Below are positions 1 to 8,362 of a stretch of DNA of 42,238 nucleotides, piece by piece (the first letter of the stretch is position 1; each line of letters starts with the position of its first letter). Source of the stretch: Planctomycetaceae bacterium (GTDB lineage: Bacteria > Planctomycetota > Planctomycetia > Pirellulales > Pirellulaceae); the NCBI GenBank assembly GCA_012729315.1, contig JAAYDI010000004.1, positions 1 to 42,238 of the forward strand, written 5' to 3'. Both the position numbers and the translations under genes were made by a program. The notes beneath the pieces are model-generated. The model saw nothing but the letters and a program-made list of their open reading frames with translations. It was not told where the DNA came from and did not search any database.

Positions 1-20
1 AGGAATGGGAGCACAACGAG

Positions 21-155
21 GTGTTTGGCCGAAGGCCATATTCACACATGGGAGACCATGCCGTAGGTGAGTTTGGCCTTCAGCCAAACGTGTGCTATGG
101 CTTCGATTTCCTGGGGCGTTGCCCCAGGCTACGGTGAGAACTGACCTTCGGCCAG
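21..155. repeat. Hairpin-rich dispersed-repeat-like element
   Basis: This non-coding stretch holds a string of short perfect inverted repeats: GGCC-GAA-GGCC at 27-37, GTTTGGC-CTTCA-GCCAAAC at 71-89 and CCTGGGGC-GTT-GCCCCAGG at 110-128. A related CTTCGGCCAG core follows near 145-155. The GGCC/CTTCGGCC theme recurs at each step, which looks like a modular dispersed repeat rather than a gene. Short ORFs across it look spurious. Planctomycete genomes often carry such GC-rich hairpin repeats between genes, but family membership here is from memory and not checked. Confidence 0.5.
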
Positions 156-475
156 ACGGCAGCTATCCCGGTACCGCACCCCTGGTGCAGGGTCGCCAAC
201 CTGACACGGGGTTCGCAGTGAGAAGTAAACCGTTAATGCGAAGTGGCTCACCGGTGGAACAAATGTCAAAACCGGCACCAGGACCGTTTCTTCGGGCCTT
301 TCACCACGCCAGGGTGTGCTGCTGCTGCGCAAGCGACCCTGGGTAGGGAACTCCTCCGCTTTCTCGCCTCCTTGCTTGTCAGTGAAATTGAATGTGGGAA
401 GATAGGATTCAGTGTACAGGGGGGGCCTGAACAGTGGCCAGACGGAACAACCTGTGGTGACTGGGGAGGAATCCA
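156..475. other. Intergenic region upstream of the glycosidase gene
   Basis: I see no convincing gene here. Short ORFs on both strands lack recognisable domains and overlap one another. The only strong signal is a purine-rich ribosome binding site, GGGGAGGA at 463-470, five bases before the ATG at 476. A promoter for the downstream gene presumably lies here, but no clear -35/-10 pair stands out. Confidence 0.5.
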
Positions 476-2623
476 ATGAAAGGGTCCCCGATTTCTGGGC
501 GATGTGTTGATATTGGCTTTGCGGCTCAGGTTCGGCCGCTCGGTCGCGGCGCCGGGTCGATTGTTGCGGCGTGGTTGTGTCTGGCCGCGGTCACGGCGTC
601 TGTGCCGGCCGCTGGACCGCACCCGTCTTTACCGCCGGCGGGGACCACGGACGGCCTGGGTGTGAACATCCACTTCACGGATCCCCGGCCGGGCGAGATG
701 GCGATGCTGGCCGAAGGTGGTTTCCGCTGGGTGCGCATGGACCTGACATGGGGGAGCACGGAGCGTGAGAAGGGCCGTTACGACTTTTCAGCCTACGACC
801 GGCTGCTTTCGGCGCTGAGGCCGCAGCAGATCCGCGCTCTGTTGATCTTGGATTACAGCAATGCGTTGTACGAAAAGGAACGTTCGGTCACGACCGAGGA
901 GGGTCGCCAGGCCTACGCGCGGTGGGCCGCTGCTGCCGCCACGCATTTCCGTGGCCAGGGCATTGTGTGGGAGATCTGGAACGAACCGAATATCAGCGGT
1001 TTCTGGCAGCCGGCTCCCAACGTGGACGACTATGCCGCCATGGCGCTGGCCGCTGCCCGCGCGATCCGCACTGCCGCTCCGGAAGAGGCGATTATCGGAC
1101 CGGCCACGTCGACGATCGATCTGACGTTTCTGGAGGGTTGTTTCCAGGCCGGGCTGCTCGAGTGGTGGGACGCCGTATCGGTCCACCCGTATCGCCGATC
1201 CATGCCGGAATCGGCCGCCGTGGAGTACCATCGGCTCCGGGCACTGATCGCCCGCTACGCGCCTGCCGGTAAATCGATTCCCATCGTGTCGGGCGAGTGG
1301 GGATATTCGTCGGTCTGGGACGGGTTCGACGCGGTCGACCAGGGAAAGCTGCTGGCGCGACAATGGTTGACGAATCTCTCTCAGGCCATTCCTTTGTCGA
1401 TCTGGTACGACTGGCACGACGACGGACGGGATCCGCGGGAGCCGGAGCATCATTTCGGCACGGTCGAGCATCCGGAGCACCCGGGTCGCCAGCCGGTGTA
1501 CGACCCCAAGCCAGCGTACCTGGCAGCGCGAACGTTAACGGGCACGTTGGCCGGCTACCGGTTCACCAAGCGGATCGCGACGGGGGATCCGGCCAGTTAT
1601 GTGTTGCTGTTCGAGCAAGGCGACCGGCAGCGGTTAGCCGTGTGGACCACCGGCAGTGAGCCGGCTCAGGTGAAGCTGCCCGCGCGCGACGGCCGGTTTG
1701 AGCGGATTTCGCACACGGGAGAAGACCGCTCGTTCGTCTCGGCGGAAGGCGGGCATCTGGAGGTGGCGCTGACCGACGCGCCGCAGTATCTGGTTGCTGA
1801 GACGCCGGAAGCGATCCCGGCGGACGCGCCGGCAGCCCACGCGTTGCAGGCCGCGCTGGCCGTCGGGCCCGGGCGCGCCGTGGTCGTGCAGCTCGACAAC
1901 CAGGAGAGCGAGCCGTTTCGCGGCACGGTCCGTGTGGTGGAGGGCAGCGGCATCGATCCCGTGCAGGGTGAGCAGGCCGTGGAGTTGGCGGGTGGCGCGA
2001 CGAACCAGACACTGCAATTCCCGCTCGCGGCGCGGCCTGACGGCGCATGCGAGGTGGGCCTGCGCATCGAAGACCGGCATGGCCACCTGCTGTTCGAGCT
2101 GCCGGTCAGGCGTTTTGTGGCTCTGCCGGACGAGTTGCTCACCGCCTGCCGCGCGGTTGCTGACGGCGACGAGCAGGTCGCCTGCCAGGTATCCGTTGCA
2201 GTGGTTGCGGCGCCACAGCCGCTGCAGGACAGCAGCGCCGCAACGGTCCGGATCGATTACGAGTTCGGTTCAGGTTGGCGCTTCGTGCGTCTGGTTCCTC
2301 CCGACTCGGACGCGAGCCCGCTGGCCGGCCAGCCGACCGGGTTCGCATTCTGGGTCTTCGGCGATGGCCAGCACGGCAGCCCGCGGTTACGGGTGCGTGA
2401 TACCACCGGGCAGACCTGGCAGCCGGCGGGTCCGACCATCGATTGGCAAGGCTGGCGTTACGTGGAACTGCCGCTCACCCAGTCCTCCGGACACTGGGGG
2501 GGCGCCGCCGACGGTGTGATTCATTACCCGCTCACTTGGGACTCGGTGTTCCTGCTCGACAATCCGTCCCGGCGGGACTGCAGCGGTTCCATCCATGTCG
2601 CGGCGCCGATGGTCCTGTATTAG
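476..2623 (+). CDS. Exported clan-A glycoside hydrolase (GH39/GH5-like)
   Basis: This is a 715-residue protein predicted to cleave a polysaccharide or glycoside outside the cytoplasm. The N-terminus has an arginine-containing stretch then a hydrophobic segment (about residues 26-46), consistent with a long signal peptide. A TIM-barrel glycosidase domain covers about 55-390. The motif WEIWNEPN carries the likely acid/base Glu170, and SGEWG carries the likely nucleophile Glu274; this pair, about 100 residues apart, is typical of retaining clan GH-A enzymes. The remaining ~320 residues look like beta-rich accessory domains with no recognised binding module. The start at 476 is supported by GGGGAGGA five bases upstream. 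The next gene encodes an asparagine synthetase seen in exopolysaccharide loci, so a role in polymer trimming is possible. Family number and substrate are uncertain. Confidence 0.75.
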   Translation: MKGSPISGRCVDIGFAAQVRPLGRGAGSIVAAWLCLAAVTASVPAAGPHPSLPPAGTTDGLGVNIHFTDPRPGEMAMLAEGGFRWVRMDLTWGSTEREKGRYDFSAYDRLLSALRPQQIRALLILDYSNALYEKERSVTTEEGRQAYARWAAAAATHFRGQGIVWEIWNEPNISGFWQPAPNVDDYAAMALAAARAIRTAAPEEAIIGPATSTIDLTFLEGCFQAGLLEWWDAVSVHPYRRSMPESAAVEYHRLRALIARYAPAGKSIPIVSGEWGYSSVWDGFDAVDQGKLLARQWLTNLSQAIPLSIWYDWHDDGRDPREPEHHFGTVEHPEHPGRQPVYDPKPAYLAARTLTGTLAGYRFTKRIATGDPASYVLLFEQGDRQRLAVWTTGSEPAQVKLPARDGRFERISHTGEDRSFVSAEGGHLEVALTDAPQYLVAETPEAIPADAPAAHALQAALAVGPGRAVVVQLDNQESEPFRGTVRVVEGSGIDPVQGEQAVELAGGATNQTLQFPLAARPDGACEVGLRIEDRHGHLLFELPVRRFVALPDELLTACRAVADGDEQVACQVSVAVVAAPQPLQDSSAATVRIDYEFGSGWRFVRLVPPDSDASPLAGQPTGFAFWVFGDGQHGSPRLRVRDTTGQTWQPAGPTIDWQGWRYVELPLTQSSGHWGGAADGVIHYPLTWDSVFLLDNPSRRDCSGSIHVAAPMVLY

Positions 2624-2713
2624 CTCCAGCTCCGCCAGCGCCGTGGGCAGTCCGGGACGCAGAATCGGTGGTTTCCTGGACGGGAGCGTCGTGCTCTCAC
2701 TATCATGGTGGCT

Positions 2714-4657
2714 ATGTGTGGCATCGCAGGCGGTGTGTGGTCGGCAGCGGAACAGTCACTCGGCGAGGAGGCCCTTGCACGAATGACCGACGTGCTGCGC
2801 CATCGCGGGCCGGACGATGAGGGCTTCTACCGCAGCGAGTGTGCGGTCGCCGACGCGCGCGGCACGCGACCCGGCGTGGCGTTCGGGTTCCGCCGCCTGG
2901 CGATCATTGATCTGGCCCTGGCCAATCAGCCGCTGTCGAACGAAGATGGCACGGTGTGGGTGGTCTTCAATGGCGAGATCTACAACTTCCGCGCGTTGCG
3001 CCGCCGGTTGGAGGGAGCCGGGCACGTGTTTCGGACCCGCGGCGACGGCGAGACGATTGTGCATCTCTACGAGGATCTGGGTGTCGAGTGCTTTGCGCAC
3101 CTGAACGGGATGTTCGCCATCGCGATCTGGGACGCGCGGCAGGGGCGTCTTGTGCTGGGACGGGACCGCCTCGGCAAGAAACCGCTGGTGTATCGCTGCG
3201 AGCCGAACCGGCTGCTGTTTGCCAGCGAGCTGAAGAGTCTGCTGCAGGTTCCGGGTATGCCGCGCGACATCGATCCTACGGCGCTGGACCACTATCTGAC
3301 CTACCAGTACATCCCGCACCCGTGGACGATCTTCCAGGGCATGCGCAAGCTGCCCCCCGGCCACTTCGCCGTCTACGAGAACGAGCGGCTGGTTGTGGAC
3401 AGGTACTGGACGCCCGACTTCAACGCGGAGTTTTCCGGCAGCGAGCAGGAGGCGATCGAGACGCTGCGCGCGACGCTGGAGTCTGCGGTGGCACTGCGGA
3501 TGCAGAGCGACGTGCCGCTCGGGGCGTTCCTGTCCGGGGGGGTCGATTCGTCGCTCGTCGTGGCGCTCATGCAGCGGCAGGCCCGGCAGCCGGTCCGGAC
3601 ATTTGCGATTGGGTTCCCGGTGCGGGAGTACGACGAGACGCATTATGCTCGGCGCGTGGCCGCGCATCTGCAGACCGACCACCACGAATTTCAGGTCACA
3701 CCGGACGGCCTGGAAATCCTGCCGCAACTCGTGTGGTACTACGATGAGCCGTTTGCGGACAGCTCCGCGATCCCGACGTGGTACGTGGCACAGTTGACGC
3801 GGCAGCATGTGACCGTGGCGCTCTCGGGCGACGGCGGCGACGAGCTGTTTGCGGGGTACCCCCGATATCGGGCGGCCGCCTTGGGGCAGTGGCTGGATCG
3901 CCTGACACCCATCAAGCGACTGCTCAACGCGCGCTGGTGGCAGCGGATCCCCTCGTCGGCACGTCAGAAATCGAAGATCCGGCAGTTCAAGCGGTTCAGC
4001 GAAGCGCTGGGGCTGTCCCCTGGCCGGCGGTACCTGAACTGGATCTCCACATTTCACGTGGCACGCCGGGCGGCACTCTATGCGGAGTCGTTCCTGGAAC
4101 AGTTGCCCGATGCGGATCCATATCAGTTCCTGGACGCGGCCCTGAAGACCGCGGAGCGGCGCGACGCGGTGACGGCGATCTGCCTGGCCGATCTGCAGAC
4201 CTATCTGCCGTGCGATCTGATGACCAAGGTGGACATCGCCTCGATGGCCCATTCACTCGAGTGCCGGCAACCGTTTCTGGACGTGCGGGTCGTCGAGCTG
4301 GCCGCCGCGCTGCCCCTCGAGTGGAAGCTGCGCCGTGGACGCGGCAAACGGATACTGCGCCGAGCCTTCGGCGATCTGCTGCCGGACGAGATCTGGACCC
4401 GTCCGAAAATGGGGTTTGGCGTCCCGTTGGACCACTGGTTCCGGCACGAACTGCGGGCGCTGACTCACGACGTACTGCTGGACGATACAGCACGGGGGCG
4501 GGGGTTCTTTCGGGAAGATAGTGTGGCTGAACTCATCCGCCAGCACGAGGCGTCGGAATTCGACCACGCATATCGACTCTGGGCACTGCTGTTCCTCGAG
4601 CTCTGGATGCGCGAGTGGTGCGATTCTCCTATTCAGCCGGCTCGCAAAAACCGATAG
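2714..4657 (+). CDS. asnB: Asparagine synthetase (glutamine-hydrolysing), exopolysaccharide-locus type
   Basis: This enzyme transfers ammonia from glutamine to an aspartyl or other carboxylate, using ATP. I place the start at the second ATG (2714) because the mature N-terminus must expose the nucleophile Cys2 of the class II amidotransferase domain (MCGIAGG); the ATG at 2705 would bury it. The glutaminase domain spans about 1-200 with RGPDDEG, FNGEIYN and GDGE motifs. The synthetase domain carries the pyrophosphate loop SGGVDSS (274-280) and SGDGGDELFAGYPRY. At 647 residues, with EPFADSSAIPT, it resembles the exosortase/PEP-CTERM-associated amidotransferases (TIGR03108-like) as much as primary AsnB, so the true acceptor may be a sugar or polymer precursor. 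It follows the glycosidase by 90 bp on the same strand. Confidence 0.88.
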   Translation: MCGIAGGVWSAAEQSLGEEALARMTDVLRHRGPDDEGFYRSECAVADARGTRPGVAFGFRRLAIIDLALANQPLSNEDGTVWVVFNGEIYNFRALRRRLEGAGHVFRTRGDGETIVHLYEDLGVECFAHLNGMFAIAIWDARQGRLVLGRDRLGKKPLVYRCEPNRLLFASELKSLLQVPGMPRDIDPTALDHYLTYQYIPHPWTIFQGMRKLPPGHFAVYENERLVVDRYWTPDFNAEFSGSEQEAIETLRATLESAVALRMQSDVPLGAFLSGGVDSSLVVALMQRQARQPVRTFAIGFPVREYDETHYARRVAAHLQTDHHEFQVTPDGLEILPQLVWYYDEPFADSSAIPTWYVAQLTRQHVTVALSGDGGDELFAGYPRYRAAALGQWLDRLTPIKRLLNARWWQRIPSSARQKSKIRQFKRFSEALGLSPGRRYLNWISTFHVARRAALYAESFLEQLPDADPYQFLDAALKTAERRDAVTAICLADLQTYLPCDLMTKVDIASMAHSLECRQPFLDVRVVELAAALPLEWKLRRGRGKRILRRAFGDLLPDEIWTRPKMGFGVPLDHWFRHELRALTHDVLLDDTARGRGFFREDSVAELIRQHEASEFDHAYRLWALLFLELWMREWCDSPIQPARKNR

Positions 4658-4715
4658 AATTGATACGCCCCAAAGACCGACCGTATCACAGCGGATCGTT
4701 TGAGTACGGAGTGCC

Positions 4716-5972
4716 ATGATGGTAGATACACTGGCGGTCGTATTGGCAGGTGGCAAAGGATCACGCCTCGAGCCGCTCACGCGCGACCGGGCCAAACCGG
4801 CCGTTCCATTCGGCGGTGGCTATCGAATCGTCGATTTCTCGCTGTCCAACTGTCTCAACAGCGGCATCCGCAAGATGCTGGTCCTGACACAGTACAAGGC
4901 CATGAGCCTCGACCGGCACATCAACCTCGGGTGGCGCCGATTCTTCTGCCGCGAACTGGACGAGTTCATCGATGTCGTCCCCCCGCAGCAGCGGATCGAT
5001 GAACATTGGTACCAGGGCACTGCCGACGCGGTCTACCAGAACATCTACGCCCTGGAGAAAGAACGCCCCAGTTACGTCATCATTCTGGCGGGTGATCATA
5101 TCTACAAGATGAACTACCGCACGATGATCGAGTATCACAAGCGGGTCAACGCCGACCTGACCGTGGGCGCGTTGCGAGTGGATCGCGAGGCGGCGCGCCA
5201 GTTCGGGGTGATGCAGGTCGACCAGAAAGATCGGATCATTGGTTTCGAGGAGAAGCCGGCGTCTCCCAAGACGATCCCGGGCGACGAGCGGCACTGTCTG
5301 GCCTCCATGGGCATCTATGTCTTCACCGCCCGGTTCCTGTTCGAGCAGCTGTGCCGGGACGCGACGGATCCCGACAGTGCGCACGACTTTGGCCGCAACA
5401 TCATTCCGTCGATTATCGATTCGCACCACGTCTATGCCTTCCCGTTTCGCGACGAGAACCGCAAAGGCGACGCCTACTGGCGGGATGTCGGCACGCTGGA
5501 TGCCTACTACGACGCGAACATGGATCTGGTGTCGATTGATCCGCAGCTGAACATGTACGATTCCTGGTGGCCGATTCGGACCTACCAGCCGATCCTGCCT
5601 CCACCCAAGTTCGTGTTTGGCAGTATCGGCACTGGCGAGCGGCAGGGATGTGCGTTGGACAGCATTGTGTGTCAGGGAACGGTGGTTTCCGGAGGGCGCG
5701 TGGAACGCTGCATCCTTGGACCACTTGTCCGAGTCAACAGCTACGCCCACGTCCAAGACTCGATTGTCTTTCAAGGGGTGGATATCGGCCGCCATGCCAA
5801 GGTCCGCCGCGCGATTATTGACAAGGGAGTCAGGATTCCGCCGGGCGTCGAGATTGGCTACGACCTGGACAAGGACCGCGAGCGCGGGTTCACCGTCAGT
5901 CAGGGCGGGGTTGTGGTAATTGCCAAAGCGGAAGGGGTCGAGCACTTACTCGAAACCGGGCTGGTGGCGTAG
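4716..5972 (+). CDS. glgC: Glucose-1-phosphate adenylyltransferase (ADP-glucose pyrophosphorylase)
   Basis: It makes ADP-glucose from glucose-1-phosphate and ATP, the committed step of bacterial glycogen synthesis, in the cytoplasm. The N-terminal nucleotidyltransferase domain begins with the signature GGKGSRLEPLT followed by RAKPAVPFGG, containing the Arg and Lys residues used for catalysis and allostery. AGDHIYKMNY holds the metal-binding Asp, and FEEKP and YWRDVGT are the sugar-phosphate binding motifs. The C-terminal part from about residue 300 is the left-handed beta-helix. Its 418 residues match the usual GlgC length. ATG codons at 4716 and 4719 are both possible starts; a GGAG lies just upstream. 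It is 58 bp after asnB on the same strand. No other glycogen gene is in the window. Confidence 0.95.
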   Translation: MMVDTLAVVLAGGKGSRLEPLTRDRAKPAVPFGGGYRIVDFSLSNCLNSGIRKMLVLTQYKAMSLDRHINLGWRRFFCRELDEFIDVVPPQQRIDEHWYQGTADAVYQNIYALEKERPSYVIILAGDHIYKMNYRTMIEYHKRVNADLTVGALRVDREAARQFGVMQVDQKDRIIGFEEKPASPKTIPGDERHCLASMGIYVFTARFLFEQLCRDATDPDSAHDFGRNIIPSIIDSHHVYAFPFRDENRKGDAYWRDVGTLDAYYDANMDLVSIDPQLNMYDSWWPIRTYQPILPPPKFVFGSIGTGERQGCALDSIVCQGTVVSGGRVERCILGPLVRVNSYAHVQDSIVFQGVDIGRHAKVRRAIIDKGVRIPPGVEIGYDLDKDRERGFTVSQGGVVVIAKAEGVEHLLETGLVA

Positions 5973-5997
5973 GCGACGAGCGATCCGTTGCCGAGGT

Positions 5998-6016
5998 GCC
6001 AGCGCCCTGTGCTGGC
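5998..6016 (+). terminator. Possible stem-loop after glgC
   Basis: GCCAGC and GCTGGC form a 6-bp stem around a 7-base loop, 26 bases past the glgC stop. No T-run follows, so it is not a classical intrinsic terminator. It could equally be part of a dispersed repeat. Confidence 0.25.
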
Positions 6017-6089
6017 CGGTAGTCTGGATGCGACGGGCGTGGCCCGTGGCGGGTATGTTGTCGGAAACGCGGGCACCGGTTGCGTGGTC

Positions 6090-7496
6090 ATGGTGCGCGT
6101 TTCGACATTCGGGCTGGATTGGTTGGCGCGGGCGCGGCGTGACGGCGGCGGGGTGCTGACGAGCGACATACCCGGCGCGCCGTGGGCGCTGCAGGAGTGG
6201 CTGGGGCAGCGGCTGATCTGGTGGCCGCGCGGTGTTCCGCCGGGGGAGCGTGTCGGCATCGTCAGCTCGCGGCTGGGGAGTCTCGGGAAGCTCGGCCGGC
6301 ACTGGTTCGCGGTGCTGCGGCAGCTCTGCTGCGATCTCGACGCGGAGCGACAGGTGCTGGTAACAGCGCAGGGAACGTCGCTCGATGAGCTGCTGGGGCG
6401 CTGTGCCCGGCTGTTCCACATTCCGCTCGTGCGATTTGAAGTGCCGCGACCGGGTTGTTCGGCAGCGCGCTGGTCGGCCGATTGTCGGGCCCGCAGTGCG
6501 ACGCACCTGGACTACGATGCGGCCGTCTGGCCGGCGGTCGTCTCGCCACCGCTGCAGGAGCTGGTCAGTTGTCCGGTCCCGGCGCGGGACGCGATTGTCG
6601 TGGCGGCCAGTGACCGGGTGGTCGCGTGCCGCGTGCGGCGCGGCGGCAACATCCGCCAGCTGCTCGAACGGCGACTGGACGCGGCGTGCTGTGCCAGCGA
6701 CGCGCGCGTCGACCTGATCGTGGGCAGTGGTTTTGTCGCCCGACACGTGGCACACGAGCTGGCTGCCCGGGGTGCCACGCTGCGGATGGCCGACGCGGTG
6801 TGTCGGCCAGGTTCGGTGCCGGCTGTACCTGGGGGACCGGTTGCAGTTGAAGGGCGTGGGCCGGCGGGGCCGGCAGCGGCGGGTGCGGCACAGCCCAGGA
6901 TTCTGACCGTAGACCAGATCCCGCTGACCGATTATCTGACACACTGCACACGCGCGAGCGAAGGCCCGTGGCCCGATCAGGACAGTGATGAATACCTGGA
7001 CCATCTGATTCTCGACCGTCCGGACGCGGTGCATTCGGCGCTGTCCACTCTCGCCCGCATCGTTACCCAGCGGCGGCTGCTGGCCTCCGGGCGCGCGATT
7101 CGGGGGGGCACGCCGGTCGTCTGCTTCACCGCTGTCGGCGTTGCCGAGCTGCAGCGTCTGCGCACGTATCGTGCCCACCGGCGCAGGTGGGACTTTGAGC
7201 CGTACGGGATCAGCGTGGCGCGGGACTGGCTGCAGCGGCGGGGCTGCCGGCCGGTGACCTATGGCGACGAGGCGCTGTGGCGCAGGCTGCCCGCCGACCA
7301 GCGCCCGTATTTCCAGCGGGACCGAGCCGGCCAGCGCCGCACGATCGACTGGTCGGTCGAACGGGAATGGCGGCACATCGGCAACGTGGAACTCGACGGT
7401 CTGCCGCCCGACGCCGGGTTTGTCTTTGTCCCGAGCCGGCGGGAGGCCGAATGCCTTACGGGTCTGTGTTGCTGGCCGCTGGTGGTGCTTTCCTGA
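6090..7496 (+). CDS. Two-domain protein of unknown function, AbiGi-like C-terminal half
   Basis: I do not recognise this 468-residue protein as a whole. The C-terminal half (about 265-468) has LTVDQIPLTDYLTHCTRAS, later VCFTAVG, RRRWDFEPYGIS, CRPVTYGD and IDWSVEREWRHIGN, then FVFVPSRREAECL. This order resembles, from memory, proteins annotated as AbiGi-like (abortive-infection) family. The N-terminal half has alternating hydrophobic strands and small-residue turns (GIVSSRL; QVLVTAQGTS; AIVVAASDRVVACRVRRGG), suggesting a Rossmann-like domain of the DprA/SLOG kind; this is only inference. The start at 6090 (ATG) was chosen because the domain-like sequence begins there; an upstream TTG frame exists but looks like intergenic repeat. 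Its 3' end overlaps the rhomboid gene on the other strand by 41 bp. Confidence 0.6.
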   Translation: MVRVSTFGLDWLARARRDGGGVLTSDIPGAPWALQEWLGQRLIWWPRGVPPGERVGIVSSRLGSLGKLGRHWFAVLRQLCCDLDAERQVLVTAQGTSLDELLGRCARLFHIPLVRFEVPRPGCSAARWSADCRARSATHLDYDAAVWPAVVSPPLQELVSCPVPARDAIVVAASDRVVACRVRRGGNIRQLLERRLDAACCASDARVDLIVGSGFVARHVAHELAARGATLRMADAVCRPGSVPAVPGGPVAVEGRGPAGPAAAGAAQPRILTVDQIPLTDYLTHCTRASEGPWPDQDSDEYLDHLILDRPDAVHSALSTLARIVTQRRLLASGRAIRGGTPVVCFTAVGVAELQRLRTYRAHRRRWDFEPYGISVARDWLQRRGCRPVTYGDEALWRRLPADQRPYFQRDRAGQRRTIDWSVEREWRHIGNVELDGLPPDAGFVFVPSRREAECLTGLCCWPLVVLS

Positions 7497-8070
7497 ACAG
7501 CCGCCATTTGCGGCCCGATCGGGCGGGACGGGCCAGCTGGAACGCGAGCAGACCGCCAGCGATTGCGCCGCACAGATGCCCATCCCAGGAGACGTCCGAC
7601 GCGCGGGGAAAGACTCCCCAGATCAACGAGCTGCCGTAGAGCAGGAAGGTGATGATGGCCACCATGATGGACACCGGGCGACGTTCGAAGAACCCGCCCA
7701 GAATCAGAAAGGCGATCAGACCGGAGACCAGGGCGCTGGCTCCCACATGATTGCCGTTGAGGCCGAAGATCCACAGGATGACGCCGCTCAGGACCGTGAT
7801 TTCGATGGCGATGATCCACGATCGGGCGCGGGACCCGGCCAACAGAAGCAGCAGCACGATCAGCGGGATGGTGTTGGACACAAGATGTCCGAGGCTGGCG
7901 TGCAGGAACGGCATGGTGACGATGCCCAGCAGTCCCCAGGCGGTCCGCGGCTGCAGGCCGTACTCTGTCACCGGAAGGACAAAGCTGAGGATATAGACTG
8001 CCCAGATGACACCCACGACGACCAGGATCGTCTTCAGCTCTTTGACGACGCTTTCTGCAAGTGATGGCAT
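7456..8070 (-). CDS. Rhomboid-family intramembrane serine protease
   Basis: This 204-residue membrane protein likely cleaves transmembrane substrates within the bilayer. About six hydrophobic segments are visible. The rhomboid signatures are all present: GHLVSN (His62, Asn66, oxyanion support), GASA with nucleophile Ser112, and SWDGHLCG with base His165. The spacing of Ser to His across two membrane segments is as expected for rhomboids. The basic tail after residue 180 should be cytoplasmic. It lies alone on the minus strand, with its 3' end overlapping the end of the AbiGi-like gene; whether the two are functionally related is unknown. A GGAG lies about 10 bases ahead of the ATG at 8070. 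Confidence 0.85.
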   Translation of the reverse strand: MPSLAESVVKELKTILVVVGVIWAVYILSFVLPVTEYGLQPRTAWGLLGIVTMPFLHASLGHLVSNTIPLIVLLLLLAGSRARSWIIAIEITVLSGVILWIFGLNGNHVGASALVSGLIAFLILGGFFERRPVSIMVAIITFLLYGSSLIWGVFPRASDVSWDGHLCGAIAGGLLAFQLARPARSGRKWRLFRKAPPAASNTDP

Positions 8071-8362
8071 GATATGGTCAGGCTCCGTAGAGAAACATGT
8101 TGCCGGTTCGGTTGCCGCGGGTTCCGCTTATTCTTCAAGGGCAGACCTGTTGTTCAATTGTTTTCAATTGCAGGCCGCCTGGGCGGGCGGTAGCATGAAG
8201 AGCAAGGCGAGGAGGCGGCAGGCCGGGGGGCACCTGCCGGCGCCAGTGTACTGGCACCAGTGCATCGGACCAGGAGCCTGGTCGCCTACCGCCGATGGTC
8301 TGTTGCCAGTGGTCTGCTGCCTCTTCTCGTCGCGCCATCTTGTTTGTCGGAAAGCGGGTACC
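8071..8362. promoter_or_regulatory. Divergent intergenic region with palindromes, rhomboid / sigma factor
   Basis: This 292-bp region should carry promoters for both flanking genes. It contains CAATTG-TTTT-CAATTG at 8155-8170, the inverted repeat GCCAGT-GT-ACTGGC at 8242-8255 overlapping ACTGG-CA-CCAGT at 8250-8261, and an 11-bp direct repeat GGTCTGYTGCC at 8297-8307 and 8311-8321. These could be operator sites controlling the sigma factor. No clear -35/-10 boxes were seen. Confidence 0.4.

Noticed and set aside
376-404. Promoter TTGTCA with AAGATA before the glycosidase
   Set aside because: The -10 match is poor and spacing is only acceptable by choice; not enough support.
4761-5945. Long minus-strand open frame opposite glgC
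   Set aside because: It is a mirror effect of GC-rich codon usage in glgC, whose protein matches the family end to end.
5946-7583. 545-residue minus-strand open frame opposite the AbiGi-like gene
   Set aside because: Composition is Arg/Pro-rich with no domain; the plus-strand frame has coherent motifs.
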